Shown here in pieces: positions 29,188 through 38,596 of a stretch of DNA of 64,000 nt. Both the position numbers and the translations under genes were made by a program. Location of the stretch: assembly GCF_003287275.1 (NCBI RefSeq), contig NZ_QEVW01000014.1, positions 62,001 through 126,000 on the forward strand, written 5' to 3'. Origin of the DNA: Paenibacillus taichungensis. GTDB lineage: Bacteria; Bacillota; Bacilli; Paenibacillales; Paenibacillaceae. The notes below the pieces were generated by a model that was not told where the DNA came from, made no database searches, and worked only from the letters and a program-made list of their open reading frames with translations. How positions within the stretch are numbered: position 1 is the first letter of the stretch; the number at the start of each line of letters is the position of its first letter.

Positions 29188-30405
29188 TTATTTAATGAAC
29201 AGTTTACGCTCCATATGAGTCAAAAACTCATATCCATCTGGAGTTACAACAACCGTATCCTCGATTTGGAAGCCACCAGCGCCGAGCTCATAATAGGGTA
29301 CCTCCACACACAGTACCATGCCGGGCTCCAGTATGCGCTGGTCACCAGGAGAGAGAGTCATGTCGTCGTACAGTTCCAAGCCAATGGCATGACCAACATG
29401 CTGACGTCGGTAATGCGGAATTCCGTCACGCTGCACGCGAGACACAGCCGCATGAAATACGTCGGAAGCCTTGACGCCAGGGCGCACGGTTTCAAGTGCA
29501 GTCTCCCATCCGCTTTTTACCGCATTAAAATGCTTTTTCATCCAGGGGGTTGGCTCTCCTGCCACAACGGTACGTCCTGTATCTCCCCAGTATCCTTCCA
29601 ACTGCAAGCACAGATCAAAGCGGATCTGATCCCCTGACTCGATGGTATGAAAATAATTTTCGATGAGCGGCAGCGCACTGCGCGGACCCGCCCCTACCGC
29701 AGTCATTGCAGGTGTCCCGCCTGCTCTCATCACAGCCAGCCGATAATGGTCGGCAAGCTGCTTCTCATGAACACCGGCTGCGATCAGATCAATCAGCTCT
29801 TGCTCAATTCTCTCATTTACTTCGGCAGCCTGGCGGAGCTGCTCAATCTCGAATGGTGTCTTAACCAAGCGAATTTGACGAAATAGCTTATACGCGGGAA
29901 CAACTGCTCCTTGAGGAGCATCCTCCTTGACCCGTGCCAAAAGTTCAGGAGCAATTCGCATCTCATCGATTCCAATCGGTTGATTCTCGATATCGAGCTG
30001 TTTCAGTGCAGCCTTAAGCGCTTCGATCGGCCCCGGATGAATGACTGTCGTTTGTAGCAGAGAGTAGAACAGATCAATATCATCCGTAGAAGGTTTGCCT
30101 TCGATCGAACCTTCCACGAAGAAGTCACTGTAGGCAAATATATCTACTCCAGTGATACCGAATTGAGCCACAACGCCCAAACGATTCGTCGGAATGACGA
30201 TACATGGCCGAGCGGATCGGTCGGCAGGCAAAATGGCGTAAATCTGCATTGTCCAGTTGCTCGCGCGTAGCTGTGAGCCGATGACATAGTGAATATTTTC
30301 CGGTGTGGTTGCGATCAGGGCACTAAGTCCCTGAGTTTTCATTACGTCTTCCGCCCGGTCCCGGTTTAGACCTGAGCTATGGGAGATATGATGGGAATTT
30401 ATCAT
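29188..30405 (-). CDS. M24-family peptidase/hydrolase (Xaa-Pro dipeptidase-like)
   Basis: The 405-residue protein has a creatinase-like N-terminal domain (about residues 10-170) and a C-terminal pita-bread domain. All five metal ligands appear present: Asp in RFDLCLQLEG, Asp in YWGDTGRT, His in HVGHAIGLE, Glu in CVEVPYYE and Glu in QIEDTVVV. This fits a metal-dependent aminopeptidase or amidinohydrolase-like enzyme rather than a metal-free creatinase. It overlaps the permease gene upstream by four bases, so it likely processes the imported compound, perhaps an N-substituted amino acid or amide. Confidence 0.85.
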   Translation of the reverse strand: MINSHHISHSSGLNRDRAEDVMKTQGLSALIATTPENIHYVIGSQLRASNWTMQIYAILPADRSARPCIVIPTNRLGVVAQFGITGVDIFAYSDFFVEGSIEGKPSTDDIDLFYSLLQTTVIHPGPIEALKAALKQLDIENQPIGIDEMRIAPELLARVKEDAPQGAVVPAYKLFRQIRLVKTPFEIEQLRQAAEVNERIEQELIDLIAAGVHEKQLADHYRLAVMRAGGTPAMTAVGAGPRSALPLIENYFHTIESGDQIRFDLCLQLEGYWGDTGRTVVAGEPTPWMKKHFNAVKSGWETALETVRPGVKASDVFHAAVSRVQRDGIPHYRRQHVGHAIGLELYDDMTLSPGDQRILEPGMVLCVEVPYYELGAGGFQIEDTVVVTPDGYEFLTHMERKLFIK

Positions 30406-31241
30406 GATCCAGTCCTCCTTTTGTTTTTCCTGCCCCCAAACAAACTCTCAAGTCCAGGTACTGAGCGCAGTACCAGCTTGATGATCATGAACAAGGCCAG
30501 TGCAAAAGCGATAAGTACGACAGATACAACCGCGATCGTTGGGTCCTGCCACTTCTCCATATACAGGAACAGTTGTATCGGTAGTGTGTAGCTGTCCTGA
30601 CGAAGCAGCAGCAATGCAGCCTCTACCTGATCAAAAGTGAAGACAAATGCGATTGATCCTGAAAGGAGCAGAGATAGTCTAAGCTGTGGCAAGGTGATTG
30701 TAAAAAAGATACGCAGTGGACCTGCTCCAAGGTCTGCTGCCGCCTCTCGGTGTGCGGGCTGCAAGTTGGCCAATGCACTGCCAACAAGCGTCAGCACGAA
30801 TGGAAGCACGATGACCGCTTCACCCAAAATAAGAGCGAACAATCCGCCCGCAATATGCATTTTGGAGAACAAAATTAGATACGCAATACCAAGCGTAATT
30901 TTCGGCATAACCATTGGGGATACAAAAAAGGCTCTTAAGATGCCAGCACCCGGGAAAGGGTGATGTACGATAGCCAGCGCCGCAAGTGTTCCGGTAATCA
31001 GAGCCAATAATACCGCTCCTGTGGAGGCAATCAGACTGTTCTTAAATGCAACGAGAAATTGAGTCTGCTCTCCCAAATTTGCATACCACTTCAGGGTAAG
31101 ACCTTCTGGCGGGAATTTACTGGCCGATCCGGAACCTACCGATGTCAATAGGATCATAAGCAATGGCAATAGCAGATAAACCGCCACGACCCCTGCAAAT
31201 ATATAGAGCAGTAGTTTGGTGAGCCTGTTGGACTTAACCAT
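30402..31241 (-). CDS. ABC transporter permease, PotC-like
   Basis: The 279-residue protein has six membrane helices and the EAA loop (HREAAADLGAGPLRIFFTITLP). It is the second permease of a polyamine/opine-type (PotABCD) importer. It overlaps the preceding permease by eight bases and the next gene by four, marking tight coupling. Confidence 0.9.
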   Translation of the reverse strand: MVKSNRLTKLLLYIFAGVVAVYLLLPLLMILLTSVGSGSASKFPPEGLTLKWYANLGEQTQFLVAFKNSLIASTGAVLLALITGTLAALAIVHHPFPGAGILRAFFVSPMVMPKITLGIAYLILFSKMHIAGGLFALILGEAVIVLPFVLTLVGSALANLQPAHREAAADLGAGPLRIFFTITLPQLRLSLLLSGSIAFVFTFDQVEAALLLLRQDSYTLPIQLFLYMEKWQDPTIAVVSVVLIAFALALFMIIKLVLRSVPGLESLFGGRKNKRRTGS

Positions 31242-32151
31242 AAGCCTGACCTCCCTTCCGGGAACGACGGAACATCAGCAGTTCCGCTCCTTTATTGACC
31301 AAAAGTGAAACGATGATGGAAGAAACGAGCAAGAACATGCTTGCTACCGCAGCCATCGGCCAGTTGGTGTCCAGTGTTCGCTGGTAAATAAATACCGGCA
31401 GTGTCATGACTCTGCCTCCGCCAATCAGTTGGGGGGTTGTAAAGGCCGTAAGGCATAACGTGAATACAATCTGTACCCCGCTAGCAATACCTCTCGCTGA
31501 TAAAGGCAGGGTAATCGTCAGGAATGTCCGCCAGCTTCCTGCTCCCAGATCCTGAGCAGCCGCTTTTAGCGAAGCGTCACTTTGCGACAATACATTCAGG
31601 ATGGGAAAGACCATGAATGGCAGAAAAATATGAACAAGTGCAACGACCACACCAGTCTCGTTATATATCATACTGAAGCCTTCATCCGTAATTCCAAGCC
31701 GTATGAACAGCCAGTTCATGAAGCCCTGTTTGGATAACAGCAACTGCCAGCCATAGGATCGAACAACTGCGCTGACCAGCAGTGGAAGAAACGTCAGCAG
31801 CAGCAGCAATTGCTTCATGCCCGGTTTCTTCAGGCCGGCAATACAATAAGCTAATGGGTATGCAAGCAGCAGGCTCCATAGCGTAACCTTGAAGGCAACG
31901 CGAAACGTGGTGCCTATCAGTTTCCAATAGTACGGGTCGGACAGAAAAGCGCGATATGCATCCCACTCCCATCCTCGGATGAGCTTGCCATTTTCATAGA
32001 TATCAAAGCTGTACCTGCCAAAGATGAGCAGCCCACCCAGATACACGATGCCCATCAGGGCCAGTGCAGGCAGAAGAAGCAGCAACTGGGTAATCCATCG
32101 GCGGTTTTTCGAAGAATACAGATTCACGATCCGATCCGCAATCCGATTCAT
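31234..32151 (-). CDS. ABC transporter permease, PotB-like
   Basis: The 305-residue permease has six membrane segments and an EAA loop (KAAAQDLGAGSWRTFLTITL). It has the longer N-terminal region and periplasmic loop of PotB-type subunits. Its start overlaps the ATPase stop by four bases. Confidence 0.9.
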   Translation of the reverse strand: MNRIADRIVNLYSSKNRRWITQLLLLLPALALMGIVYLGGLLIFGRYSFDIYENGKLIRGWEWDAYRAFLSDPYYWKLIGTTFRVAFKVTLWSLLLAYPLAYCIAGLKKPGMKQLLLLLTFLPLLVSAVVRSYGWQLLLSKQGFMNWLFIRLGITDEGFSMIYNETGVVVALVHIFLPFMVFPILNVLSQSDASLKAAAQDLGAGSWRTFLTITLPLSARGIASGVQIVFTLCLTAFTTPQLIGGGRVMTLPVFIYQRTLDTNWPMAAVASMFLLVSSIIVSLLVNKGAELLMFRRSRKGGQAYG

Positions 32152-33281
32152 ATCCCTGCCTCCTGTGCTGTATCAGGCAGCATTGGTTCGGATAACAAGA
32201 GCGCGTCCTCCGGATCAAAGCCAATCCGAATTGGCTCCCCCGGGCTAAAACGAGAGGCTCCCCGCTGATGCAGTACACTGGCCTGAACCAGAAACCCCTC
32301 AGCAATCTGGATCGTGTAACGAATATTTGCCCCGCCATATACTGCTTCTATGACACGTCCATCCAGCTTGTTCAAGCAAGGAATCGCATCCTCTCCAAGT
32401 CGAATATATTCGTTGCGGATGGACAACGAGTGTCCGGCTCCCACTTTGACAACTGAGGATTCCTCACTTGTCTTCACCAGCAGCGAATAGCCGAAGCATT
32501 CAACGCGGATTCCATTCGTATCCTGTCCAAGAACCGTTATTGCCAGAAGATTGGTATCGCCGATGAACTTGGCCACAAAGCTGTCTGCCGGTCGTTCATA
32601 GATTTCATCCGGCGTAGCATATTGCAGCAGCTTGCCAGCGCGCATGACTCCGATCCGGTCTGACATGTTCATGGCTTCATTCTGATCATGCGTTACAAAA
32701 ATGAACGTACCGCCGAACTCTCGTTGTATGCGTTTCAGTTCGCGCTGCATATCCAGACGCAGCTGCATGTCCAGTGCGGAAAGTGGCTCATCGAGCAGCA
32801 AAACTTCGGGTCTGTTGATTAAAGCGCGAGCAATCGCTACGCGTTGAGCCTGTCCTCCGGACAACTGGGAAACAGACCGTCTGCCATAGTCTCCGAGCTG
32901 TACCAGCTCTAACATTTCGTGTACCTGCCTTCTGATATCGGCTTTCGGTAACTTCTTCACCTTTAGCCCATAGGCGATGTTGTTGAAAACGTCCATATGC
33001 GGGAATAGTGCAAGCTGCTGAAAAATCATGTTGCTGTTACGACCATAGGCTGGGATGCCGGTTACATCCCGACCTCCCAACATAATGCTCCCCTGATCCG
33101 GCTGCTCAAGTCCGCCAAGCATCCGCAGCAGTGTTGTTTTGCCGCAGCCACTCGGGCCTAATAGGGAAACGAATTCTCCCTTCTTCACCTGTAGTGACAC
33201 ATGGTTAACTGCGGCTCGCTCTCCGTAGATCTTCGTAACTTCTCTTGTTTCAATGGAAATGAGTTCTTGTTCACTGCTCAT
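32148..33281 (-). CDS. ABC transporter ATPase, PotA-like
   Basis: The 377-residue ATPase has Walker A GPSGCGKTT, signature LSGGQAQR, Walker B VLLLDEP and a C-terminal TOBE-type domain, as in the spermidine/putrescine and Fe/opine importers. I start at ATG 33281 after GGGAGG; 35 in-frame codons upstream run back through the intergenic hairpin into the binding-protein gene. Confidence 0.9.
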   Translation of the reverse strand: MSSEQELISIETREVTKIYGERAAVNHVSLQVKKGEFVSLLGPSGCGKTTLLRMLGGLEQPDQGSIMLGGRDVTGIPAYGRNSNMIFQQLALFPHMDVFNNIAYGLKVKKLPKADIRRQVHEMLELVQLGDYGRRSVSQLSGGQAQRVAIARALINRPEVLLLDEPLSALDMQLRLDMQRELKRIQREFGGTFIFVTHDQNEAMNMSDRIGVMRAGKLLQYATPDEIYERPADSFVAKFIGDTNLLAITVLGQDTNGIRVECFGYSLLVKTSEESSVVKVGAGHSLSIRNEYIRLGEDAIPCLNKLDGRVIEAVYGGANIRYTIQIAEGFLVQASVLHQRGASRFSPGEPIRIGFDPEDALLLSEPMLPDTAQEAGI

Positions 33282-33300
33282 CTCAGTTTCCCTCCCGTCC

Positions 33301-33328
33301 ATAACGGGTTCGAAATAGAACCCGTTAT
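33301..33328 (-). promoter_or_regulatory. intercistronic stem-loop after the binding-protein gene
   Basis: The 11-base arms ATAACGGGTTC and GAACCCGTTAT pair perfectly around GAAATA. No T run follows. Such loops between a binding-protein gene and its permease genes usually protect the upstream mRNA and keep the binding protein more abundant. Confidence 0.7.
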
Positions 33329-33352
33329 CTTGGTTTGTCTGAAAACCATCAT

Positions 33353-34489
33353 TTATTGAAGTTTGGTTTTGACGAGTCGGTCCCATAGTTCTTTCCAGGC
33401 AGAGCTGTTCTGAGCAAGAATATCCCAGTCAGGATTAATACCGTTACTCTGTGTTTCCACGGAGAAGGAAGGATCGTCTTTGTATTTGTCCGGAACGGCA
33501 GCAGTGGTGCTTGTTACCGGTGTACCTGTTGCTTCTGCATATTGTGACAGCGCCTCTGCGCTCAGCAGCTCGTTGATAATTTCGTTGGCTACACGTGTCT
33601 GCTCAGGTGTTGACCCCTTCACAACCTGAAGTGTGTATGGAAAGGAAATGGCTCCTTCGGTCGGATATGCTACAGCGAGTGGAGAACCGCCATCAATCCA
33701 TGTCTGTGCAACCTGTGCACTAAAAGGAGCAATCAGAGCATCTCCCGACTCCAGAAGAGCCTTCAACTGGTCGTTGGATGCAACCAAAGTTCCGATCTGG
33801 TCACTGTGATCTGCCCAGAACTGGAATGCTGGTTCAGGATTTTCATACGATGCGCCAAGCTCCGGTCCTTTGACTGCAAGGAGTGGAGAAATATAGGAAT
33901 AGAACATGTAGTCCCAGAGTGCCGTTTTCCCTTTGAATTCCTCGTTATCCCACAGATCATTCCAGCTTGTTGGCGGTGTTTTTACAAGGTCTTTGTTATA
34001 GACGAGCGCGAAGCTCGAAACTCCCCACACGACACCCTTATTGTCAGGCTTGTGGAACTGCTCCGGGATATCCTTGATATTGGTCACGATGCTTGTGTCC
34101 AGTGGCTCCCACATATCATCGTTCAAACCTTTTGCCGTCGCATCTGCGTTGAAGTACCCAAAGTTGACAACTGGATTGTTGGGATCAGCTTGCTTGCCAG
34201 CGACCATTTTCGGATACATCACTGCGTTGGATGATTCCTCAAAGGTAACTTCGACGTTTGGATGCTCTTTGACGTAATTTGCAACCACTTCTTTTGGAAC
34301 GACATCCTGATTGGAACCAGCCCAGATAAACATAGTCAGTTTAACCTTGTCTCCGCTTCCTCCTGAAGAATCGGTCCCTCCTGCTGTATTGCTGGAGCTA
34401 CTTGCTCCACCGCATGCAGAGAGAACCAGTGTACCGGCCAGTGTCAGTGAGGCGAGGCTGAGAAAGCGTTTCTTGTTTGATTTAAACAT
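33353..34489 (-). CDS. ABC transporter substrate-binding lipoprotein, PotD-like
   Basis: The 378-residue lipoprotein has a basic start (MFKSNKKRFLS), lipobox LVLSAC and a Ser/Gly linker before the mature domain (KLTMFIWAGSNQDVVPKEV). It belongs to the PotD/opine-binding class. I start at ATG 34489, six bases after GGGGGA; the longer frame upstream would spoil the signal peptide. The substrate should be a small amine- or amide-containing compound acted on by the co-transcribed hydantoinase-like enzymes. That is inference. Confidence 0.9.
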   Translation of the reverse strand: MFKSNKKRFLSLASLTLAGTLVLSACGGASSSSNTAGGTDSSGGSGDKVKLTMFIWAGSNQDVVPKEVVANYVKEHPNVEVTFEESSNAVMYPKMVAGKQADPNNPVVNFGYFNADATAKGLNDDMWEPLDTSIVTNIKDIPEQFHKPDNKGVVWGVSSFALVYNKDLVKTPPTSWNDLWDNEEFKGKTALWDYMFYSYISPLLAVKGPELGASYENPEPAFQFWADHSDQIGTLVASNDQLKALLESGDALIAPFSAQVAQTWIDGGSPLAVAYPTEGAISFPYTLQVVKGSTPEQTRVANEIINELLSAEALSQYAEATGTPVTSTTAAVPDKYKDDPSFSVETQSNGINPDWDILAQNSSAWKELWDRLVKTKLQ

Positions 34490-34564
34490 GAGAATTTCCC
34501 CCATCGATTTAGTTGGTTTTATGAATGTGACAAAATTCAATTCGTTTTTCCTTCATGTACCTAA

Positions 34565-36538
34565 TCAATGCAATCCTATTTTCTGACGCAATCCTTCCAT
34601 AATGCCTGATATCTCATGTGGAGATACGGATACGGAAGCGGTTTGCTTCTCCTCCACGACACCCATGGTCTGACGCTTCAGGTAGTCTCTGAGTGCCAGC
34701 GGAACATTCAGCAGTGCCTGATTCAGCGATACTTGCATCTCGTCAGTCCATATCGCCTCGAACTGTTTCCTTGTCCAGCCATAATCGAATTCTTCCTGCT
34801 GCCGTTCCCGCTTGGCCCGCAACTGTCTGGTCTCGCTCACGTTCAGGTTAAGGCCTTCTATGACTACACCATACAGTTCAAGAGCTTTTTTAGTGGATAC
34901 CAGTCCTCTTCTAACATCCTCAAGAACCAGCAGTGGATCTCTATCAAATGGATCGCCGTATCCACCTCCGCCCTGTGACAGGAACGTCACCGTCTCTCCG
35001 GGTTGGAGCAGCAACTCATCAATTCTTCCCAGCTGATGTTCACTTGCACGTCCAGCATTGAGAATCGCTTCCCCATGGGTACCAACACCTCCGCCAAGCC
35101 TGCCCCACGGATGAAACTCCATACGCTCCATATTTCTGGCGGTCATTACGGTATCTGGTGTAAGAATTTTGACGCACAGGTCGATTCCGCTTCCACCACG
35201 GAAGGTTCCCGCACCAGCGGAATCAGCACGAAGGCCATAATGCTCTATGAGCACAGGCATTTCGGATTCCACTGTTTCCGCAGGAATGTTTCGAAGATGA
35301 CCCACGGCAAAATCCATGCCATCAATCCCGTCTTTCATCGGTCTTGCTCCTGAACCGCCACATATCGGCTGGATCACGCCAACCTTTTTCTTGCCATCTG
35401 ACGCATCTGTCATCGCCATCATAACGATGCATGCCTGTCCGGCCCCTGCGGCGGGAACCTTACTTGCCTGAGCTTTGCTGAGAGCGCCTGTGATGACATC
35501 CATTAGCCGAATAAAGGTAGCTGCTCGTGCCCCAACTGCTGCCATCGGCTCCGGGTTGAGAACTGAAGCAGGTGGTGCGTAGTTTCGAACCATGCGAATC
35601 ATGCCCGAATTCCATGGAATCGTTGGATCGAGCGTACGGAAATAACGAATGAGTGCGGGAACCAACATGTAATGCCCCTGCTGATTGTGGGTAGGAATAT
35701 TGAACGAAGCTCTGACCTGAGGGTCGGTTCCGCTAAAGTCCAGATGAATATCACTGCCAGCGATTGTCATTTTGCAGCGCAATCGGATGGGATAACCGCC
35801 AGGACCTTTCTCCAGATAGTCCCAGAACTCATACGAACCATCCGGGATCTCCTGTACGATGGCGCGGGCCTTCAACTCAGCGTATTCCAGTAAATGCTCA
35901 ATACCCTGCTGAATTCGCTCTACACCGTAGCGGCCGATAAGCTCTTCTATTCGCTGCTCCCCCCGATTCAAGGCTGCCATCAGTGCCTTGAGATCACCGA
36001 GGTTTTGCTCCGGAATGCGGCTATTGTCCAGAAACATACGGAGTATTTGCTCATTAAGAACGCCTGCTTCATACAGCTTGACTGGAGCAATACGAATGCC
36101 TTCCATATGAATATCGTAGGCGCTTGGAGATACACTCCCCGGTACCTTACCACCTACATCGGAGGAATGAACGAAGCACATGCCGTATGCGATGATTTCT
36201 CCTTTGTGAAAGTAGGGCTTGATCAGATGAACATCCGGTAGATGTGTCACCATGCCTTTGGTGGAATAAGGATCATTACAGATGACTAGATCGCCTTCCT
36301 TCCAATCTGTAATGCTGTTTATGGTCGCCGCTGCGGGGATGCCAAGGGACAGATTGTAACCCGTCTCCAATGGAGACCCAAACGTTTCCCCCGATGGTGA
36401 CAAGAGGTAGGTTCCAAAATCGCCTGTTTCTTTAACAAACGCGGTGAATCCCGTACGCAGCACAACATTGGCCATTTCCTCCACCGCAGCCTGGATCCGG
36501 TTGTTGAAAATTTCAAGAAAAACCTTATCGCCAATCAT
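34565..36538 (-). CDS. hyuB: Hydantoinase/oxoprolinase subunit B
   Basis: The 657-residue protein is of the HyuB family, with TGDFGTYLLSPSGE at the N-terminus, FVHSSDVGGKVPGS and the C-terminal GGGGYGDP. These form ATP-dependent amidohydrolases with HyuA and open cyclic amides such as N-methylhydantoin or 5-oxoproline. It extends about 120 residues past GGGGYGDP, longer than many relatives. It overlaps hyuA by four bases. Confidence 0.88.
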   Translation of the reverse strand: MIGDKVFLEIFNNRIQAAVEEMANVVLRTGFTAFVKETGDFGTYLLSPSGETFGSPLETGYNLSLGIPAAATINSITDWKEGDLVICNDPYSTKGMVTHLPDVHLIKPYFHKGEIIAYGMCFVHSSDVGGKVPGSVSPSAYDIHMEGIRIAPVKLYEAGVLNEQILRMFLDNSRIPEQNLGDLKALMAALNRGEQRIEELIGRYGVERIQQGIEHLLEYAELKARAIVQEIPDGSYEFWDYLEKGPGGYPIRLRCKMTIAGSDIHLDFSGTDPQVRASFNIPTHNQQGHYMLVPALIRYFRTLDPTIPWNSGMIRMVRNYAPPASVLNPEPMAAVGARAATFIRLMDVITGALSKAQASKVPAAGAGQACIVMMAMTDASDGKKKVGVIQPICGGSGARPMKDGIDGMDFAVGHLRNIPAETVESEMPVLIEHYGLRADSAGAGTFRGGSGIDLCVKILTPDTVMTARNMERMEFHPWGRLGGGVGTHGEAILNAGRASEHQLGRIDELLLQPGETVTFLSQGGGGYGDPFDRDPLLVLEDVRRGLVSTKKALELYGVVIEGLNLNVSETRQLRAKRERQQEEFDYGWTRKQFEAIWTDEMQVSLNQALLNVPLALRDYLKRQTMGVVEEKQTASVSVSPHEISGIMEGLRQKIGLH

Positions 36539-38580
36539 TGCTCCACCTCCCCAATCACATTCCCGTAACCATCCCGGTATACCGTAAAGCCAGGCGGGAT
36601 GAAAATGGTTGTATCATATTCCTCCACAATAATGGGCCCAAGAATGGGCATATCCAGTGGGATCTGTCCCCTTTTTAGAACTTTTGCTGTTCGCTGTTCG
36701 TGGTCAAAAGTAATGATCCGTTCTTCTGCTTCACTCTCATCGAATGGCAACTCTGCCGGAGAAGCCGTGCTTTGGGTAGGCAGAATGCCAACAATGGTCG
36801 CCCTCAGACTAACAAACATCACATCAGCTTCAGGCTGGCTGATGCCAAACACATTTTGGTAGTACATATGAAATTTGTTCCTTGCTTTCTCAGGATCGGC
36901 GATTTCTCCGGATGTGAGCGTAACCTCCAAATCAAAGGCCTGACCTTCGTAACGCATGTCGGCGCTGTATAAACAATAGATGTGTTCTAGTTTCACTCCG
37001 CCGCGAGCTTCCTCCTCAACCCAACTACGGCCTTGATCCTCCAATCTGGTGTATAGATTCGATAACTCACCAGGCTCAAGCGTGTGACTGCTTTTGTGCA
37101 AGGTATGAACGAAGTCATTGCGAAGGTTGGCAACGGTGCAACCCATGGCACAAAGTGTTCCTGGAGATGGCGGGATCAGCACTCGGCGGATGCCTACTTC
37201 ACGCGCCATGAGAAAAGCATGCATCGGCCCAGCTCCACCATAGGCGAGCAGCGTAAAGTCACGGGGATCAACACCTTTGCGTGCCATGAGCGGAGAGAAC
37301 TGGGCATACATATTGGCGGTGGCCACATCAAGAATGGCCTGTGCAGTTTGCGTGGGACTTAGTCCAAGACGTTCGCCAAGATTGCCTAGAGCACGTTCTG
37401 CAAGCTCGGGATAGAGACGCATCTGTCCGCCAAGGAAGCGATCAGCCTGCAAAATGCCCAGTTGCAGATAGGCATCCGTGGTTGTTGGCTCTTCTCCCCC
37501 ACGGTGATAGGAGGCTGGACCCGGATTGGCTCCTGCGCTTCGTGGTCCCACCTTGAGTACACCTACGGAATCAAGCCAGGCAATCGAGCCCCCACCCGCT
37601 CCAATCGCGGTTACATCGACAGCGGGAATGATAACTGGAAAATCCCCAACCTTATTCTCGGTAGAATAGGTAGGCTCTTTATCAATGAGCGCAACATCAA
37701 CGCTTGTCCCGCCCATGTCGAACGTGATGACTTGATGAATGCCTGCCTGTTCGGCAATATGGGTTGCGGCGATTACGCCTGAAGCAGGTCCGGACAGAAG
37801 AGTACGGACAGGCTCTTTGGCTGCTCTGGCCGCCGTCATGATTCCACCATTGGACATCGTGGATAGCAGATTGGCTCTCAAACCGTAAGCGCCAATTCCT
37901 TCTTGCAGACGCAGAAAGTATGATCCCATGCGTTCCCCAACATATGCATTCATGGCTGTCGCGAGTGTACGTTCGAATTCACGCTGCTGCGGCCAAATGG
38001 CACTGCTTCTGCAGAGAAACAGGTGCGGATGACGTTCCCTGATTAACTCTTCCGCGAGCTGTTCATGAGAAGGATTGACATAAGCGTGCAAGAAACTGAT
38101 CGCCAAGGCTGTAACCCCCTCTTCCACCAGCTCGTCTACCGCTTGAAGCAGTTGTTCCTGATCCAGTGGTTGAAGTATGCTACCGCTCGCAAGCGCTCGC
38201 TCATCCACTTCCTTAACGAGATGTCTCGGAACAAGCGCATCGGTCTTGTCACCATACAGATTGGTAGTATCCTCGAGTCGTAGCCTCCGAATCTCGAGAA
38301 TATCTCGGAACCCTTTGGTGACCAACAGACCTGTAACTGTGCCGTTACGCTCAATTAGGGTGTTAACACCAAGCGTTGTTCCGTGTACAAACAGATCGAT
38401 CTCCTGAAGATCCACTCCACCCGCCTTTAGCTGATCAAGTGCATTAAAAATCGCCTGTTCCGGAGCTACTGCAATCGATGGCGTCTTCAGTGCCGCAATC
38501 ACCCTGCCATGATTGTCCATAACCAGGGCATCCGTGAATGTGCCTCCGATATCTATACCTAATCGATAAATTGTTTTCAC
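36535..38580 (-). CDS. hyuA: Hydantoinase/oxoprolinase subunit A
   Basis: The 681-residue protein has an ASKHA-type ATP-binding start (RLGIDIGGTFTDALV), then FVHGTTLGVNTLIER, ITFDMGGTSVDVAL and the C-terminal LAYGGAGPMHAF. I choose GTG 38580 because AAAGGAG lies eight bases ahead; an ATG ten codons earlier sits in the regulator's tail. Substrate assignments in this family (N-methylhydantoin, hydantoin, oxoproline or acetone) cannot be made from sequence alone. The ABC transporter and M24 peptidase favour an N-containing nutrient. Confidence 0.88.
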   Translation of the reverse strand: MKTIYRLGIDIGGTFTDALVMDNHGRVIAALKTPSIAVAPEQAIFNALDQLKAGGVDLQEIDLFVHGTTLGVNTLIERNGTVTGLLVTKGFRDILEIRRLRLEDTTNLYGDKTDALVPRHLVKEVDERALASGSILQPLDQEQLLQAVDELVEEGVTALAISFLHAYVNPSHEQLAEELIRERHPHLFLCRSSAIWPQQREFERTLATAMNAYVGERMGSYFLRLQEGIGAYGLRANLLSTMSNGGIMTAARAAKEPVRTLLSGPASGVIAATHIAEQAGIHQVITFDMGGTSVDVALIDKEPTYSTENKVGDFPVIIPAVDVTAIGAGGGSIAWLDSVGVLKVGPRSAGANPGPASYHRGGEEPTTTDAYLQLGILQADRFLGGQMRLYPELAERALGNLGERLGLSPTQTAQAILDVATANMYAQFSPLMARKGVDPRDFTLLAYGGAGPMHAFLMAREVGIRRVLIPPSPGTLCAMGCTVANLRNDFVHTLHKSSHTLEPGELSNLYTRLEDQGRSWVEEEARGGVKLEHIYCLYSADMRYEGQAFDLEVTLTSGEIADPEKARNKFHMYYQNVFGISQPEADVMFVSLRATIVGILPTQSTASPAELPFDESEAEERIITFDHEQRTAKVLKRGQIPLDMPILGPIIVEEYDTTIFIPPGFTVYRDGYGNVIGEVEQ

Positions 38581-38596
38581 AAGCTCAACTCCTTTA